Source: Solanum dulcamara
Lineage: Eukaryota > Streptophyta > Magnoliopsida > Solanales > Solanaceae
NCBI RefSeq assembly: GCF_947179165.1
Contig: NC_077239.1
Coordinates: 70,619,634 to 70,683,633 of the forward strand
Length of the DNA: 64,000 nt
Reading direction: 5' to 3'
Positions 13,898 to 26,545 of this stretch are shown in pieces. Made by a program: the position numbers and the translations under genes. Numbering within the stretch: position 1 is the stretch's first letter; every line of letters begins with the position of its first letter. The notes under the pieces were generated by a model. It saw only the letters and a list, made by a program, of their open reading frames with translations. It had not been told where the DNA came from and did not search any database.

Positions 13898-14128
13898 TGT
13901 TAAAGAACAAGTGGTGCAAGTGGTTGTCCACTTGAATTGTTTTTTTCTTTACGTGGGGCTCACTGCAAGTTGCCCATTTATTTTCTTATCTTATGGCTAT
14001 AAATTGACCATTTTGTAATGAAATGATAAAAAGATACAAACACACATACACAACTTTCTCAATTCTTTTGCTCCACTCTCTTTCTCTTATTCTCACCTTA
14101 TTTTGCTAAGTTAATTTACTTTATAACA
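13898..14128 (+). mobile_element. Probable 3' LTR of the copia fragment
   Basis: A polypurine tract AAAGGAGAA immediately precedes TGTTAAAGAACA at 13898, and the stretch ends TTTATAACA at 14128, giving a 231-bp LTR with TG...CA ends. It contains a TATA-like 'ggctataaattg' at about 13996 and a T-rich leader. I found no target-site duplication, because the 5' half of the element is missing. The right-hand boundary is a judgement. Confidence 0.65.
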
Positions 14129-14730
14129 AAAATAGAATTGTAGAATTTGTTTTATAAAATGTAAAGTTAATTTAATTATAAGTGTCTCATACATTTAGAA
14201 ATTCAAGTGTTAGTAGAAATTTTTGCACATTTTTGGACCTTTTTTTTTGAATTTTTTTTGCCTATTTTTGGGACCTTTTTTACCTATTTTGTTTGTTGAC
14301 GTTTTTTAAATCTTTTTTGTGCATTATTTTGGCAGTTTTTTGACATTTTTTTATCAACTCTATTTTATTTGATTTTTTTCCGTATAAAAATTTAACCATA
14401 ATAAGAAAATTTTCTCAATTTATTTTTTATTATAGTCAATATTTAATTTTATTAAAATAATGATATTGATAATTAAAGAAAAATAGTGAAAAAATGATTT
14501 TGTCTAAAACGTATTATTTTAATGAAACGCAAAAAGTTCAAACAACATTTATTAGGACCTTCATGCTTTATTTAATTTTTTTTTTGATAGTGTATAAATG
14601 AAAAGTACTTCTAGGCTTTAACTATTAGTTAGAATTCCTAATTTATAACTTTTGGTTTATAAGCCAAAAATTATAAGCTGATCCAAAAAAGTGCTAAAAG
14701 GTCGAACAAGCGTACTGAAATGTACTCTAA

Positions 14731-15642
14731 GGGGTCGTTTGATTTGAATACAAGTTATGATTGGATTAGTTATGATGAGATAAGTTATGCTGAGGTGATT
14801 TTTTATTGGTTGTTTGATTTGTTGTATTCAAATAATATGCATGACATAATTTCTAAGAATAAGTTGTTTGTTTCCAAAAATACCCTCATTTCATTTATTT
14901 TTTACACTTTCTTTGCAAGCTTTAGTTATTCACTCTTAAAAATATTTTTTTCATCTTATTTAACTTAATTAATTTTCTGTGTGTATTTTCATAATTATGC
15001 CGTGTGTTTTTAAATATAAAACATCCATATTATTTAGATTAAAAATAAATCTTTCATTTTAAGTTTGTTAAAGTAAAATAGATTTTATCGTCGATGTCAC
15101 TTCATTTAAGAACATATCACTCATATATTGTAATATATTAAAATTATCTTTATTTTAATTGATATATAAGATACAAATTTTTAAGTGATTACAAGACTAT
15201 TTAATTAAAAATATGTAATTTAATAGTGGAGTGAACATTTTAAAAGAAATCAAAATATAAATAAACATAAGCATCAATTAAATAAATTCAATGTATAATA
15301 TATTCATAAATAAAAAATATAATTATATAGTGTAATTTTTTAATGAAAAAATGTATAATCATAAAATAACGAGTAGTGAAGATTGTGAATGTTGTTATAA
15401 ATGGTATTAAAAGTGATGTATAAAAGAGGGTTTAAGAGGTACTTTTGTTATTTTATATTATTATCCTGGGATAACTTATCTCGGGATTAGTATTCCACCT
15501 ACAAGTAGAGATAAGTTATCCCAATCATTATTATTAATCCTGGGATAAGTTAATTTATACTTTGTAACCAAACAAGCTATCGAGGGTTATTAAAAATTTA
15601 TCCCAAAATTATTTTATTTTATCCACCACACCAAACGACCCC
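14731..15642. mobile_element. Tourist-like (PIF/Harbinger) MITE, 912 bp
   Basis: The ends are inverted: GGGGTCGTTTG at 14731 and CAAACGACCCC ending at 15642. Both are flanked by TAA (14728-14730 and 15643-15645), the 3-bp duplication expected for PIF/Harbinger. Near the right end, subterminal 'gggataagtta' and 'taacttatc' motifs are repeated in both orientations. The 82-codon frame at its left end shows no known domain and is probably not a gene. Confidence 0.8.
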
Positions 15643-15645
15643 TAA

Positions 15646-16664
15646 TAGTTTTCGGATAGGGGTGACTTGAAGATAAGGCCAGTGAAGATTTGCTTTTAGT
15701 CCCCAAAATGTTTAGGCCCTCAACAATTTTTGACAGTAATTTAAATTTCACTTAAAATAATATTGAAGATCATAAAAAAGAAAAAAGCACAAAACTTATA
15801 ATTTTTTTTTATAAAAACTATTTACAAATGGGAGGTGTTTCAAGGGAAGGCGGTCTCCACAGCTGCGGATCAGGCACTTTTATCGAAAATATTTTAGAAT
15901 TTTGAACTAATAATTCAGATCTTCATATTAATAAATAAAGTTTTTGAAAAAATATCCAAGGTAATGTATTAGAAACAAATGGCTAACAGGTTATTAACTT
16001 TTATGTCTTTTAAGATTACTAAACTAAGAACAAATAATATATAAAGCAAAAAATACAAGTCTAAATTGTTATTATTATAACAAGCAGAAAGTAAGATAAA
16101 AATTCAATAGGCAAAATCCAGATTAAACCAACCAACCATCGATTTTCATACTCACATAAGATTCAAGCTACTACTTTATACCGAAAGAAGTATTAATTTA
16201 TCTAAAAATTAGAGGCGAAATCCAAATTAAACCAACTAAAATCAACTACTACTAGAAATTCATGAAATAGCTTAATGATAGTTCAACCATTCAACACACA
16301 TAGAACTGCTAAAGGATGATTTTCTCTGAGTGCGTAGCGATCAACCACATTTTATGAGATACACTTATATCGTCCGTCCTTGTGAAGATCACGATTATGG
16401 CGATCACTTTCAGGTACGACCACAACAAAATCGTTTTTTCACTATTTCTTAAAATTATTATATTTATATATTTTAAAATAAGGATAAAATATTTATTCTA
16501 ATAAACCTCAGACGGTAGTTTTAGGAGGCCTAATTATATGAGGATATATGTATATGGGTAGTTTATTAACGGTAGTTTTATAGCTCCAATAAATCTAAGA
16601 CGGTAGTTTTAGGATAAGATGGTAGTTTTAGGATCCTAATTCTATGAGGATATAGTTTTAACTA
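15646..16664. other. Intergenic, no gene seen
   Basis: AT-rich sequence with no recognisable coding region. 'gacggtagttttagga' is repeated three times near 16510-16630, a small local duplication. Nothing else stands out. Confidence 0.6.
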
Positions 16665-16672
16665 GGGGTGTT

Positions 16673-17251
16673 CATGGTTAGGTAAAAATCGATCCAAACA
16701 AAAAAATTAAATCAAATCGATATTTGATTTGGTTTGGTTTGATTTTACATTTTTAAAAATCGATAATATTTATTTTGGTTTTGATTTCGTTCAAAAAAAT
16801 TGAAGAAATAATCGAACCGACAAATTATATGCATATATTTTATAATTATATATACATTTTATGAACACTTTTTTATGCAAAAAAATGCAGCACACTAATT
16901 TAAAATAGAAAGGTATGATGCGTCTTTTATTTGTACAATCATATCATTAGCTTATGCATTATTCAGTAAGTTTAAGTTGTTTAATACATTTGATTAGCTA
17001 ACAATATAAGCAGAAAGTTAAACATAATTACAATTTTAGTATAAGAATTATAAGATCTAAAATGGCACGAAGACAATTTATTTTTTCTCTTTTGAATAAA
17101 TCGTTTCTTTTATTTTTGTGTATAGTTAATAATCGAACCGAACCAAACCGAAATGATAACAACCAAACTCATGGATGTATGTTTTATTTGGTTTTGTTTG
17201 ATTTTAATAATTTTAAAATCGATTAAATTGATTTGGTTTTAGTTTATTTTA
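16673..17251. mobile_element. hAT-type MITE remnant (TAGGGGTGTTCA family)
   Basis: It starts TAGGGGTGTTCATGG and contains the 'aaaccgaaccaaaccg' and 'gatttggtttggtttg' stretches shared with the copies at 37257, 51824 and 59151. The right terminal repeat (tgaacacccCTA) is missing or eroded, so the right border is approximate. Superfamily assignment rests on the 8-bp target duplications seen at the better copies. Confidence 0.6.
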
Positions 17252-19436
17252 ACTTTCTCCGTGATTCTCTAGGACAAAATAATCACTTTTAAGCTTTTAT
17301 CTTGTTGTTTATAATATGAAGCTTCATATTATAAATTGCTATAATATTACGGCTTCATATTATAAAAACTATGCTTCACATTGTTATTTGTAATATTGTT
17401 ATATTATAATTCTCTTTTATATATATTCTCAACTATTATCTTCTTCTTTTTTCATCATTTAGTGCGAAATATATGTTATAATTTTTCAAGCTAATTTTTT
17501 ATTTTTAATGGCTTTCATCTTGTCTTGCAGTAAAGAAGACCTTGGATGTAGATTTGTTTAAATTCTTTATTCATATTTTATATTGAATTGGAGAAAGAAA
17601 CTTTCGTTATTCGTGCAACGTACGTACGTAAAAAAAATTTATAGGCACACAATTGAATTGGATAATGAAAATTGCTATTTGGAGACAGTCTGAAAATTTG
17701 AATTTGAAAATATCTTTCAAGTGATTTGTTTTTGGCATTTTTTTTTATTATCTTGTGTTATATCAATATTTAGTTTATGTTATACACATATTTAATACAT
17801 TTTTTTATATATGTTTAAACGATGTATTGAAAGGGGAGCATGAAGGTGAGAGGGGTAGCAAAATGGGTTACGTAACTCAAATAACGTTGGTTATAAATTA
17901 TTCTCCACCCCTATTCTTCACTCTAAACAAGAAAAATAATAAAAGAAGCATGAAGAAAAATGGAGACCGGCTGCCTGCTCCATTAGTCGAAATTGTTTTC
18001 ATCGGTGCATGTTCTCGTTGCTATGTCGATGCCTATTCTTGTTGCTGAGCCAGTGCCCGATCCCGTCATTTCTCCAGCCAATCCCTATGTATGCTATCAT
18101 TGCGGTGGACGTTATCATTTATCTAAAGAAAATATTTTCAATGAATGACAAAAAGTTCAAATAAAATTATTAAATATTTTTAGTGAATGACAAAAAATTC
18201 AAACAATATTATTAAGACCTTCACACTTTTAATAGATAGATAGAAGATTTATTTCATGTAATTAGTATTTCTTTTCGAAAATCATTAATTTAGAGATTGT
18301 TATCTTCCTGTTTCTCAATCAAGTTTATTTAAAACAACAACAAAATTATATTTTCAAATAGAGTAACAAATTACATTGGAGTAGAAAATCTAAGGATTTT
18401 AATCTTCAAATTGAAAATAGAAAATAGAAAATTAGGATGATTTTAGTCTCCAAAAACAAAAAGTAAGATGGATAGAAAATATTAATATAAAATTAAATTA
18501 AATTCAAAACCCACAAAATTCACTGAGTGTCCTTAACAAATTTAATTTTCTCATTGTATCCAAGATATAAGATTATTCTTCTTAAGATAAAAAAAAAATG
18601 CTTTAACCATAATAGCAATACCTCGAATTCCACTAAACAACGAATTGACATTTCGAAAGAAATAAATCACACGACTTGAAATAAGCTTTAATGCAAAAGT
18701 TCTAAAAACTTAGATCGTTGAAAATTGAGACTAGTCCTTTGAATTTATAGCACTAAAAGATATATAGTGTAAACAAGGTTATTATGTCTTATTGAAATAT
18801 TCACAACTTGTTCGATATAATATTAATGACTATATAAAAAAATAACAACCTATTCAATATGAACACGTGCTATTCAAATTACATTCTTTTTGCCGGTCGG
18901 AAAAATAATCCTTTCATTTTGTTGATAAACACAAAATAGGTGGATTCTATTATATCATTATATGAATATGATGTCTTCCACTTAAAAAAAAGCAATAGAA
19001 GAAGAGAGCACTCTCTCGAAGCAAAAAATTGCAAAGGGCATCTTCTTGCCAACTTCTCCTTTTATCTTTTTTTTTTCCAAACAAATTAAAGAAAAAATAA
19101 GTTAAGATTTAGGCTAATTATAAACTAATTAAATATAAGTAACTTAGTTGCATGATGTAATCAACTTAAACTATATTAATTTAGTATGTGCAATATATAT
19201 AATTGATCACTTGAGGTATCAAGATTTAGACTTTGCCTAATATACTCTTACATTCTCTTTTGTTTGTTTTCTACAATTGTATGTATGTAGTATGTACACT
19301 ACTTAATTACTTCTCCCCCATAATTAATTATAATATAAATAAATCTGCCCACAATTATTATAGAGTCTATATATCATTTCTTCTACTAATCCAAAGCTAT
19401 TACTCCCCTTTCATATATAATTATTCTCTCTCTCAT
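17252..19436. other. Intergenic DNA 5' of D27
   Basis: AT-rich, with no confident gene. The open frame at 17755-18048 has no recognisable domain. A direct repeat, 'gaatgacaaaaagttcaaa' versus 'gaatgacaaaaaattcaaa', sits at about 18140-18200. The last 250 bp contain 'caatatatataatt' at about 19191, a plausible TATA region for D27, but I cannot define the transcript start. Confidence 0.5.
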
Positions 19437-22400
19437 ATGGAGGCAAATCTTGTTCTATCTTACCAGAGCTTTTCAAAAGTATCCATGAGAAAAATAAATA
19501 TCAAGAATACTGTGTACAATAAATTAGCAAAGACACCTCACAATCATCATGGTAGTAATTATCATGTTTATAAAGATAATTTGTTTGATCATCTTGCCAT
19601 CAATCATCTCTCTCAAAGTATACAGGCTACCACAGGTATTTATGTATTCCCGTTTTAATTTATTTGACTTTTTTTATTTTTAGTTTGTTTTCTTCTCCAA
19701 TTTGTTTATTTCTAATTTTACACCTGACATGTCTAATTTTACACCTGACATGTTTAAGACCATAATTAGATCAAAAATTATTTTAATACATTCAAAATAT
19801 CTTTAATCTAAAATCACAAGATTTAAAAGTCTTTTTTAATTTCTTAAGAGTTGAATTCTCATGTGATAAATCACTCAACTTATGGTTATTATCTCAAAAA
19901 GTCATCTTTGTCCTTATTTCTATAAATAAATGTGACTTTCTGAGATAATGACTATTAGTTGAATGACTGTTATATTTGAGAAATCAACTCTAATTAAAAG
20001 GCACCAATTCAATCTTTCTCTTATTTATTTGTTTATATTATATTAATTTTAAGCACTTAATTTTAGGATTAAGAAACAAGAAGAGTGGCTATGAAGGCTT
20101 TGTGGAGGCTGCAAGGGTGGTGTATGTGAACTTTAATTCCACACATCAAGTAAATCTTGTTATTGAATCTCTTCAAAGAGCATTCCCTAAGCCTATTCTT
20201 TCCCTGGCAAGTTCAATTTCATATCTTCTTTTTTTCTTCTTTCAAATTTCTCATTTCATTGCATAATCAAGCTCTTCGATCACCTGCTACAACATGTTAA
20301 AATATTTAATTTGATAGTGTATTATAATATTAGTATATATAAATTTTATTTTTTAAAAATATGTACGTGCTTATAACTTCGTTGTCTTTTTCTTTTTTTT
20401 AACATGTTTTAAATCATAAATTTTTATGAATGTAATTTCTACGAACGAATGAGGAGCCATTATACTATTATTTTGTGAGTTTCATAGCTAAACTATTGAA
20501 CGTCCACGAAACTTTCTAGAACTACAAAAAAACTCATTTTTATGATTTTTCTCATCTCCCACGTGCCTATTAACAAATTATCCCACACATTTGGTCACAT
20601 ATTCAACTGAGGCATTTTTAATCTAAAGGAGCTATAGTCTAGGTGGTAACAAGAATGAATATAATAAAAACATTTAATAATTTAAATATAGAACTCACAA
20701 AACTGATGATAGTTCATGGAGAGTTTTAACTTTTAACTTATTTATTCTATTAAAAAAATCATATTCCGTAAATAAAGTAAAAAAGAAATCCCCTCCCCCC
20801 TCCCCCTATATTTTTATGAACTTAGAATCTCCTTATAATAGTAAAATTAATTTAGAAATTGTTTTAAATTACAAATCCAAATATATTAAATTCCCTTATT
20901 AAAATTTCCGCCTTCATAAGGCGGACCATAACATGCACGTCAATACTTAGGCAGTAGGATAAAAGTTTGGTTTCAAAGTACAGCTTCATATATATCTTTG
21001 GTTTTGTCATCCTTTATATTCATGTGAGGGGCGGAGCTAGGTAGAGTTGAGGGAGTTTATCTAAGTTTTTTTAACGAAAAATTATATTGATTATATATAG
21101 TATTTCATGTATGCTTTTCGTGAAAAAAAATATCAATTAAAGTGGAGAGTTTCTTCAAACAATAAGGAGATGGGTCAATTATTTTAAAATTATTTTTTAT
21201 GTATATCTAGTATATATGTTGAACTACCTATAATTTGTTCGTATGCTTTTTCTTTCATATATTGAACCATTTATTGAAATTTTTGACTCCACCGTCATTT
21301 CATATTATTAAAAGGCAAGTACTGCTTAATGGCCCGTCTATATTTAAAGATTAAACATACTAAATTATTATGCAGAGCGATAAAGACAAAAGAGCATATA
21401 ACGCAAGTTATTTTCTATCCAACAATTAAGTAATTATTATACCTTATACTGTCCAATAATAATTATTCATTATTAATTTGACCCAAATTTTAAGAAATAA
21501 TAAATAATAGGAATAATTTTATTTTATCAAATTATCTTTATTAAATATAATTTATTTAAATATTAAAAAATTAATAGTATTTAATAACAAAGATAAAATA
21601 GATATATCATAATAAAATTTTATAAATTGAATAAATATTATTAAACATTTCAAAATAATATAGTGGATAACTAAAGATAAACGGAAGAAAAAATATACAA
21701 ATCTTGGTATTGATGACTGGGGATGACATGTTGGTGATGCTTTAAAATAATTCAGCAGTAAAACGTGAAAATTGTTTGTAAGCTTTGGATAGTCATTAAT
21801 TAAGCACTAAAAACAAATGACCTAATTTTGATATATTTGATATAATTTTAATTTAAGATCAATAAATTAAAAAGTTTTTTTTATTTTTAAAATTTTGTAT
21901 CAAATCAAATTGAATCATTCTTTTAAAAACGAAAATAGTATTACGTAGTCATCTTTTAAATACTTGATAATATATATATATAAAAAAAAAAGATTACACT
22001 ATACTTATAAAGTGATCCTTAACAAAATAAAAATAAAATATGCATACAACACTTATCCTCTTTAAATTTCACTTATAAGATCATATATATTAAACTCTTT
22101 GCCCCTACCCCAAAACCGCAAAAATAGAAAGGGCTGGGTTTCTAGCTCCTCATATGCTAAAATGTCCGAAACCTCGAGAAGAAAATATTTTCAACACATA
22201 AGCTATAGTTTTTCTTTGTTTTAATTTATGTGAATTATCTGAACATAAAATTTTAAATAAAAAAAGAAAATCTTGAAAACAATATGTGATCATATTAGAT
22301 ATGCTATAACATTTGTATGGTTATAAATTTTTTGAAACCTCTTATTTTAAATATATTTTTAATATTTGTGCAAACTATAAAAACTTATCATTAAGGATAA

Positions 22401-25400
22401 AATGTAACTTTTAAGTTAGATTATTTTTTTAAAATTGAGAAAGAGGTAATAAAGGAAATAAGTTCTCATGTCTTATTGAAATGGAGTTTGGACAGAGGTA
22501 GAGAGGCTCAATAAATCCATCCAAACCCCTTTAATTAGAAAATTATACTATAAATATGAAACAAAATTTTTATTGATATATAATATCGATATTAAATTTC
22601 TTTTTAACTTCTTTATATGATTACTTTTAATATTTTAACAGGTGAAAATGCTACTACCGGAATCTAAGTGGGCGAGAGAGTATTGCGCTATTTTCACCAC
22701 ATTCTTCTTCGCTTGGCTAGTGGGACCTTGTGAGGTACGCTCTACATATAAGTCATATATGGTATAATTTTTTGAGTAAAGATAAAAGTTAAAACTAAAT
22801 AATAATCAATAACATTTTGATTTTTTTAAAATGATAATTATTTTTAATTATAAGCACAATAACTAAAATGGACCAGAGGGAGTACCGATCTCAATTTTCT
22901 CTCTCTATATATAAAGTTACTCGTGATTGTCAAGAATTTGTTCTTTGATTAAAAAAAATTTGCACCAATTTAATGAATAAACCAATACACACATTTTTGC
23001 ACTTGTCCTTCTCCACTACTGGGATATTGTTGGTATAGGTGAATGTCTATTATACGAACGGCCCCAAAGGCCTCTGACGCTTGCATCGTCCACACATAAA
23101 TTGTATAACAACAACAACAATGACCCAGTGCAGTCCCACAACGTGGGGTCTGGGGAGGGTAGAGTGTACGCAGACCTGACTCCTATCAAGGTAGGACGGC
23201 TGTTTCCGAAAGACCCTCGGCTCAGTAAAATCAAAAAGGAAGTCAGATAAGAATAAGAAGTTCAAAGCGATAAGGAATAGGAAGTAACGAAAGCAAGGCA
23301 GATAAGATAGAGCATTCAAAGTACAGAAAGTAATAAATAATAATAGACATCAGACCACAGGAAATTATAGTGCACTAATACGCCTACTAATAAGGAATGA
23401 ATTGTATCATGTCACAAATTCTTGATTTTTACATATGCAATGACATAACACTTGGGAGTATAAAGTAGTGATAATCATGATCATAACAACGAACAAAGAT
23501 GAAGGTGTAAGATTTAAAAAATGAAACATCCAGTGTCCATTGGTAGAATGCATTGGAAAAAAAAATAATGAATACATTAGTTTTGTCTATTATTAGTATC
23601 TTGTTTGATACACTTTTTCAAAAATCAATGTATAACTAAGTAATTGTCATTCTATTTGATATTAAGATATGTATAACTAATATACATGGAAACTCATGGT
23701 ATTAGTAATGCAAAGAGTTTTAGTGCAGCATTAGCATGATTAAAGACACAATTATCCCTCAAAACATTTTCTATATCCTTTCCACCATATTTGTCGAGGG
23801 CACTTTTGTAAATAAATATTTATTTTGAGATTATAAAATACATGTTATTTTTAATACACCAAACTAAACACTGCATAAGATATGATCTCAGCATAAAACA
23901 AACACAACTAATACACCATATTCTACATTATTCGTATACATCCTACCAAACGACTAAGACTGTTAAAGAGCACATTAACACGTGAACATATGTTTGCCAC
24001 ATTATTAATGTGTGCAAGTCAAATGGCAGTGACCAAGATTTCTAACAATATTCTTATGCTTCAAGGTGAAAGAGTCAGAGTTTAACGGCAGAAAAGAGAA
24101 CAATGTGGTCCACATAAAAAAATGCAGGTATTTTAAATTTACGAAGCTTTATTAACAAAGAAAGAAAAACTTCAAACTTCAATTCAAATATTGTCCAAAC
24201 ACTTATCACATATTTTGGACAAGATTGACAACTCAACTAAAAGTTCAAAGAACAAATTCTAGTGGAATTTTGCTTCTTTGAGATTGTCTATTGTCATGAT
24301 GATGGTCAAGGAAAATAAATATATTTTTAATTAATTCCCAAACCTTTTCCATTTTCACAATATTTTGTAGGTTTTTGGAGGAAACCAATTGTGTGGGAAT
24401 GTGCACTAATTTATGCAAGACACCTTCTCAAGTTTTCATCAAAGATACATTAGGAATGTCAGTGAACATGGTGCCAAGTAAGTATACACTGATACCTAAT
24501 ACTAATACACAATGTACTCTAAAAATTTCCTTTGTGTAGTTGTGCCTCGTTGTGTGAACAAAGTCTTATATTGGTAGTTGAAAAACAAAATGAGCTACTT
24601 ATAAAGTTTATAAGGTGTTGAATACTCTTAATGATGTGAGATCTTTTTAGAAAAAACTGTGCGAGCTTGCAGACTCAGTTGACTACACGCGAACTAGAGG
24701 TTACAATAGGAATTTCAATTTTTGGAAATGACTGTACTAAGTATCACACCATATTAAGAGTATTCTTAGATCGTTTTATCCCAACAACTATCATCAAAAC
24801 TAATGATGAGAGATTGTAAAATATTGTGAGAAACAAATTTTACAATGATGAATACTCTCCTCTAAGAATAATAATTCTTAACCACCTTAGTACCTTACCA
24901 TATAGAAAAAGTAATAATATCTGCACTAGAAGTTGGAGGATTTTATAAATCACTTCAATGGGAGGTCCCACTTTGATGCCACTGAAGGTGCAATTTTGAA
25001 AAGGATCAATCATACTGCTATTGAAAAAGCACCTTCACAATTTATATTTTAACGTGAATAAGAATATCATAATTGACTGTCAACCTATCATAATTCTCCT
25101 ACATTATTTAACCTTAGGATCAGCAATATGAGCAAGCTCAGATAGATCAGACTTACATAGACCGACATGACACTGAATATTCAATCGATCCTAACTTATT
25201 TGTGATTGAGACATAGTTATTATTGTATTTACGCCGACAAGAATACATGACACCACTGTCCATTATAAATGAATGATACTGCTTCCTGATACTCTGTCCA
25301 TTATAGTTTGGATTAATTTGTCTCTCATAATGCTAAGTGATTTATTTTTCAATTTTTAGAAAAAATAATAGTTCATGCACTTCTTTTCTCCACATCGAAT

Positions 25401-25781
25401 CATATGGTACAAGGAAAAAGAGTCAAATTCTACATATAAATGATGTTAACACCTCTGTTTTGCAGACTTTGATGATATGAGCTGTGAAATGATATTTGGT
25501 CAGGATCCTCCTCCACCAGATACAGATCCAGCATTTATGCAGCCTTGCTACAAACTATGTAACCTTTTCATCTACCATAGTTTGCATTTTTTTATTAGGG
25601 AAATTTCAAAAATATTCAACCCAAAATAAAATATTACGCCACATAGCCCAATATATAATATTGTATTATGTTGTGCCTGAATATGTTCTTGTATAAAATT
25701 CATGCAGGCAAATTAAGCAATAAACACCAAACGGATTGCAACAGCCAAATGAAGAAGAAAGATCATGTGGAGATTTCATAA
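19437..25781 (+). CDS. D27: Beta-carotene isomerase D27, chloroplastic (strigolactone biosynthesis)
   Basis: D27 is an iron-containing plastid enzyme that converts all-trans- to 9-cis-beta-carotene, the first committed step to carlactone and strigolactones. Seven exons fit one frame: 19437-19635, 20067-20206, 22642-22734, 24066-24127, 24371-24477, 25466-25558 and 25708-25781. Together they encode 255 residues, close to known D27 lengths. Diagnostic blocks are [17 protein letters not shown] (exon 1), [19 protein letters not shown] and [11 protein letters not shown] (exon 3), the Cys-rich [20 protein letters not shown] (exon 5, about residues 171-190) and [16 protein letters not shown] (exon 6), the DUF4033-type C-terminus. 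The Ser/Lys-rich N-terminus fits a plastid transit peptide. Intron 2 (2.4 kb) begins with GC rather than GT. Intron 3 carries a SINE. The neighbouring ammonium transporter ends tail-to-tail 764 bp away. All exons are open, so the gene looks functional. Confidence 0.93.
22735..24065 (+). other. D27 intron 3, repeat-rich
   Basis: Besides the SINE, the stretch 23530-23960 begins and ends with 'ttgtttgata' and 'accaaacgac'-like sequence and may be a decayed MITE. The border 'cagagggagta' near 22873 resembles one end of a Stowaway-type element without a partner. Nothing in this intron looks coding. Confidence 0.4.
23107..23399 (-). mobile_element. TS-like SINE in D27 intron 3
   Basis: The 293-bp element lies antisense to D27. 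Its 3' tail reads (TTG)n on the minus strand (aacaacaacaac on the plus strand at 23107). It contains 'gtggggtctggggagggta' and 'gtacgcagacc', which resemble Solanaceae tRNA-derived SINEs. It is flanked by a perfect 8-bp target duplication AATTGTAT (23099-23106 and 23400-23407). The tRNA-like head would be at the right end. Confidence 0.75.
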
Positions 25782-26545
25782 TGACTCGTGTTCATATATC
25801 ATTTCAATTTATTATCATTTTGAAAATGAAATACTTAACATTATAAGTATATGTCTAAGGCATTGGTAATTGAAAGAGGTGTAAATTCACAGGAATTGAT
25901 TTGCATAAATCTGATGTATAAGAATGCTAACAGATAAATTTCTAAATATTGTTTGAAGAAATATGAAAATTACAGCTACATCTCCTATGATATGTTTAAA
26001 CTTGAGATATATTAACTATTAGTCGTACGAGAAATTCTGTTTATGTATTATGCCTATTCCACTGGACATTGATGTTCCAAGCTCGTTGAATAACTAGAGA
26101 ATGCAGCAGTTGTTGTCTTATTCTTCTTCACATTAGCATATAAGAAAAAGTAATTCAAGTTTGGTGTTGGTTGAAAACTTGTGAGAATTGAATCATCCTA
26201 AGAGTTACTAATTCATATGTTGCTTTAGATACAAATGTTGTGAGCTGGTCACAAATATTAGTTGTTTTAGCAAACTGAATTTTTCAAAATACTTGAGTTA
26301 TTGCCTTATTCCGATTTTGATCCTTGTGTTATTTGGCTAAGCACATAAGACCTTCAATTTATAAGTTAAATGTGTGATTAAAGTAAAAAACTGTCCAGGA
26401 TGACATTTTTCAAGAGGAAAGCAGTCCAAAAAATATAAGATATACTTTTGCTAAGACACCTTCCAAGAGGAAAAGGCTTGAGAATTATTTAACTTGACAA
26501 ATATTTTAACATGTTGTAACAACAGCAGCACCAGATTCAGTCCAA

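Noticed and set aside
17755..18048. 97-codon frame upstream of D27
   Set aside because: No domain, mixed composition, and no link to D27 exon 1.
22860..22885. 'gaccagagggagta' border like a Stowaway end in D27 intron 3
   Set aside because: No partner terminus in the neighbourhood; left as a remark only.
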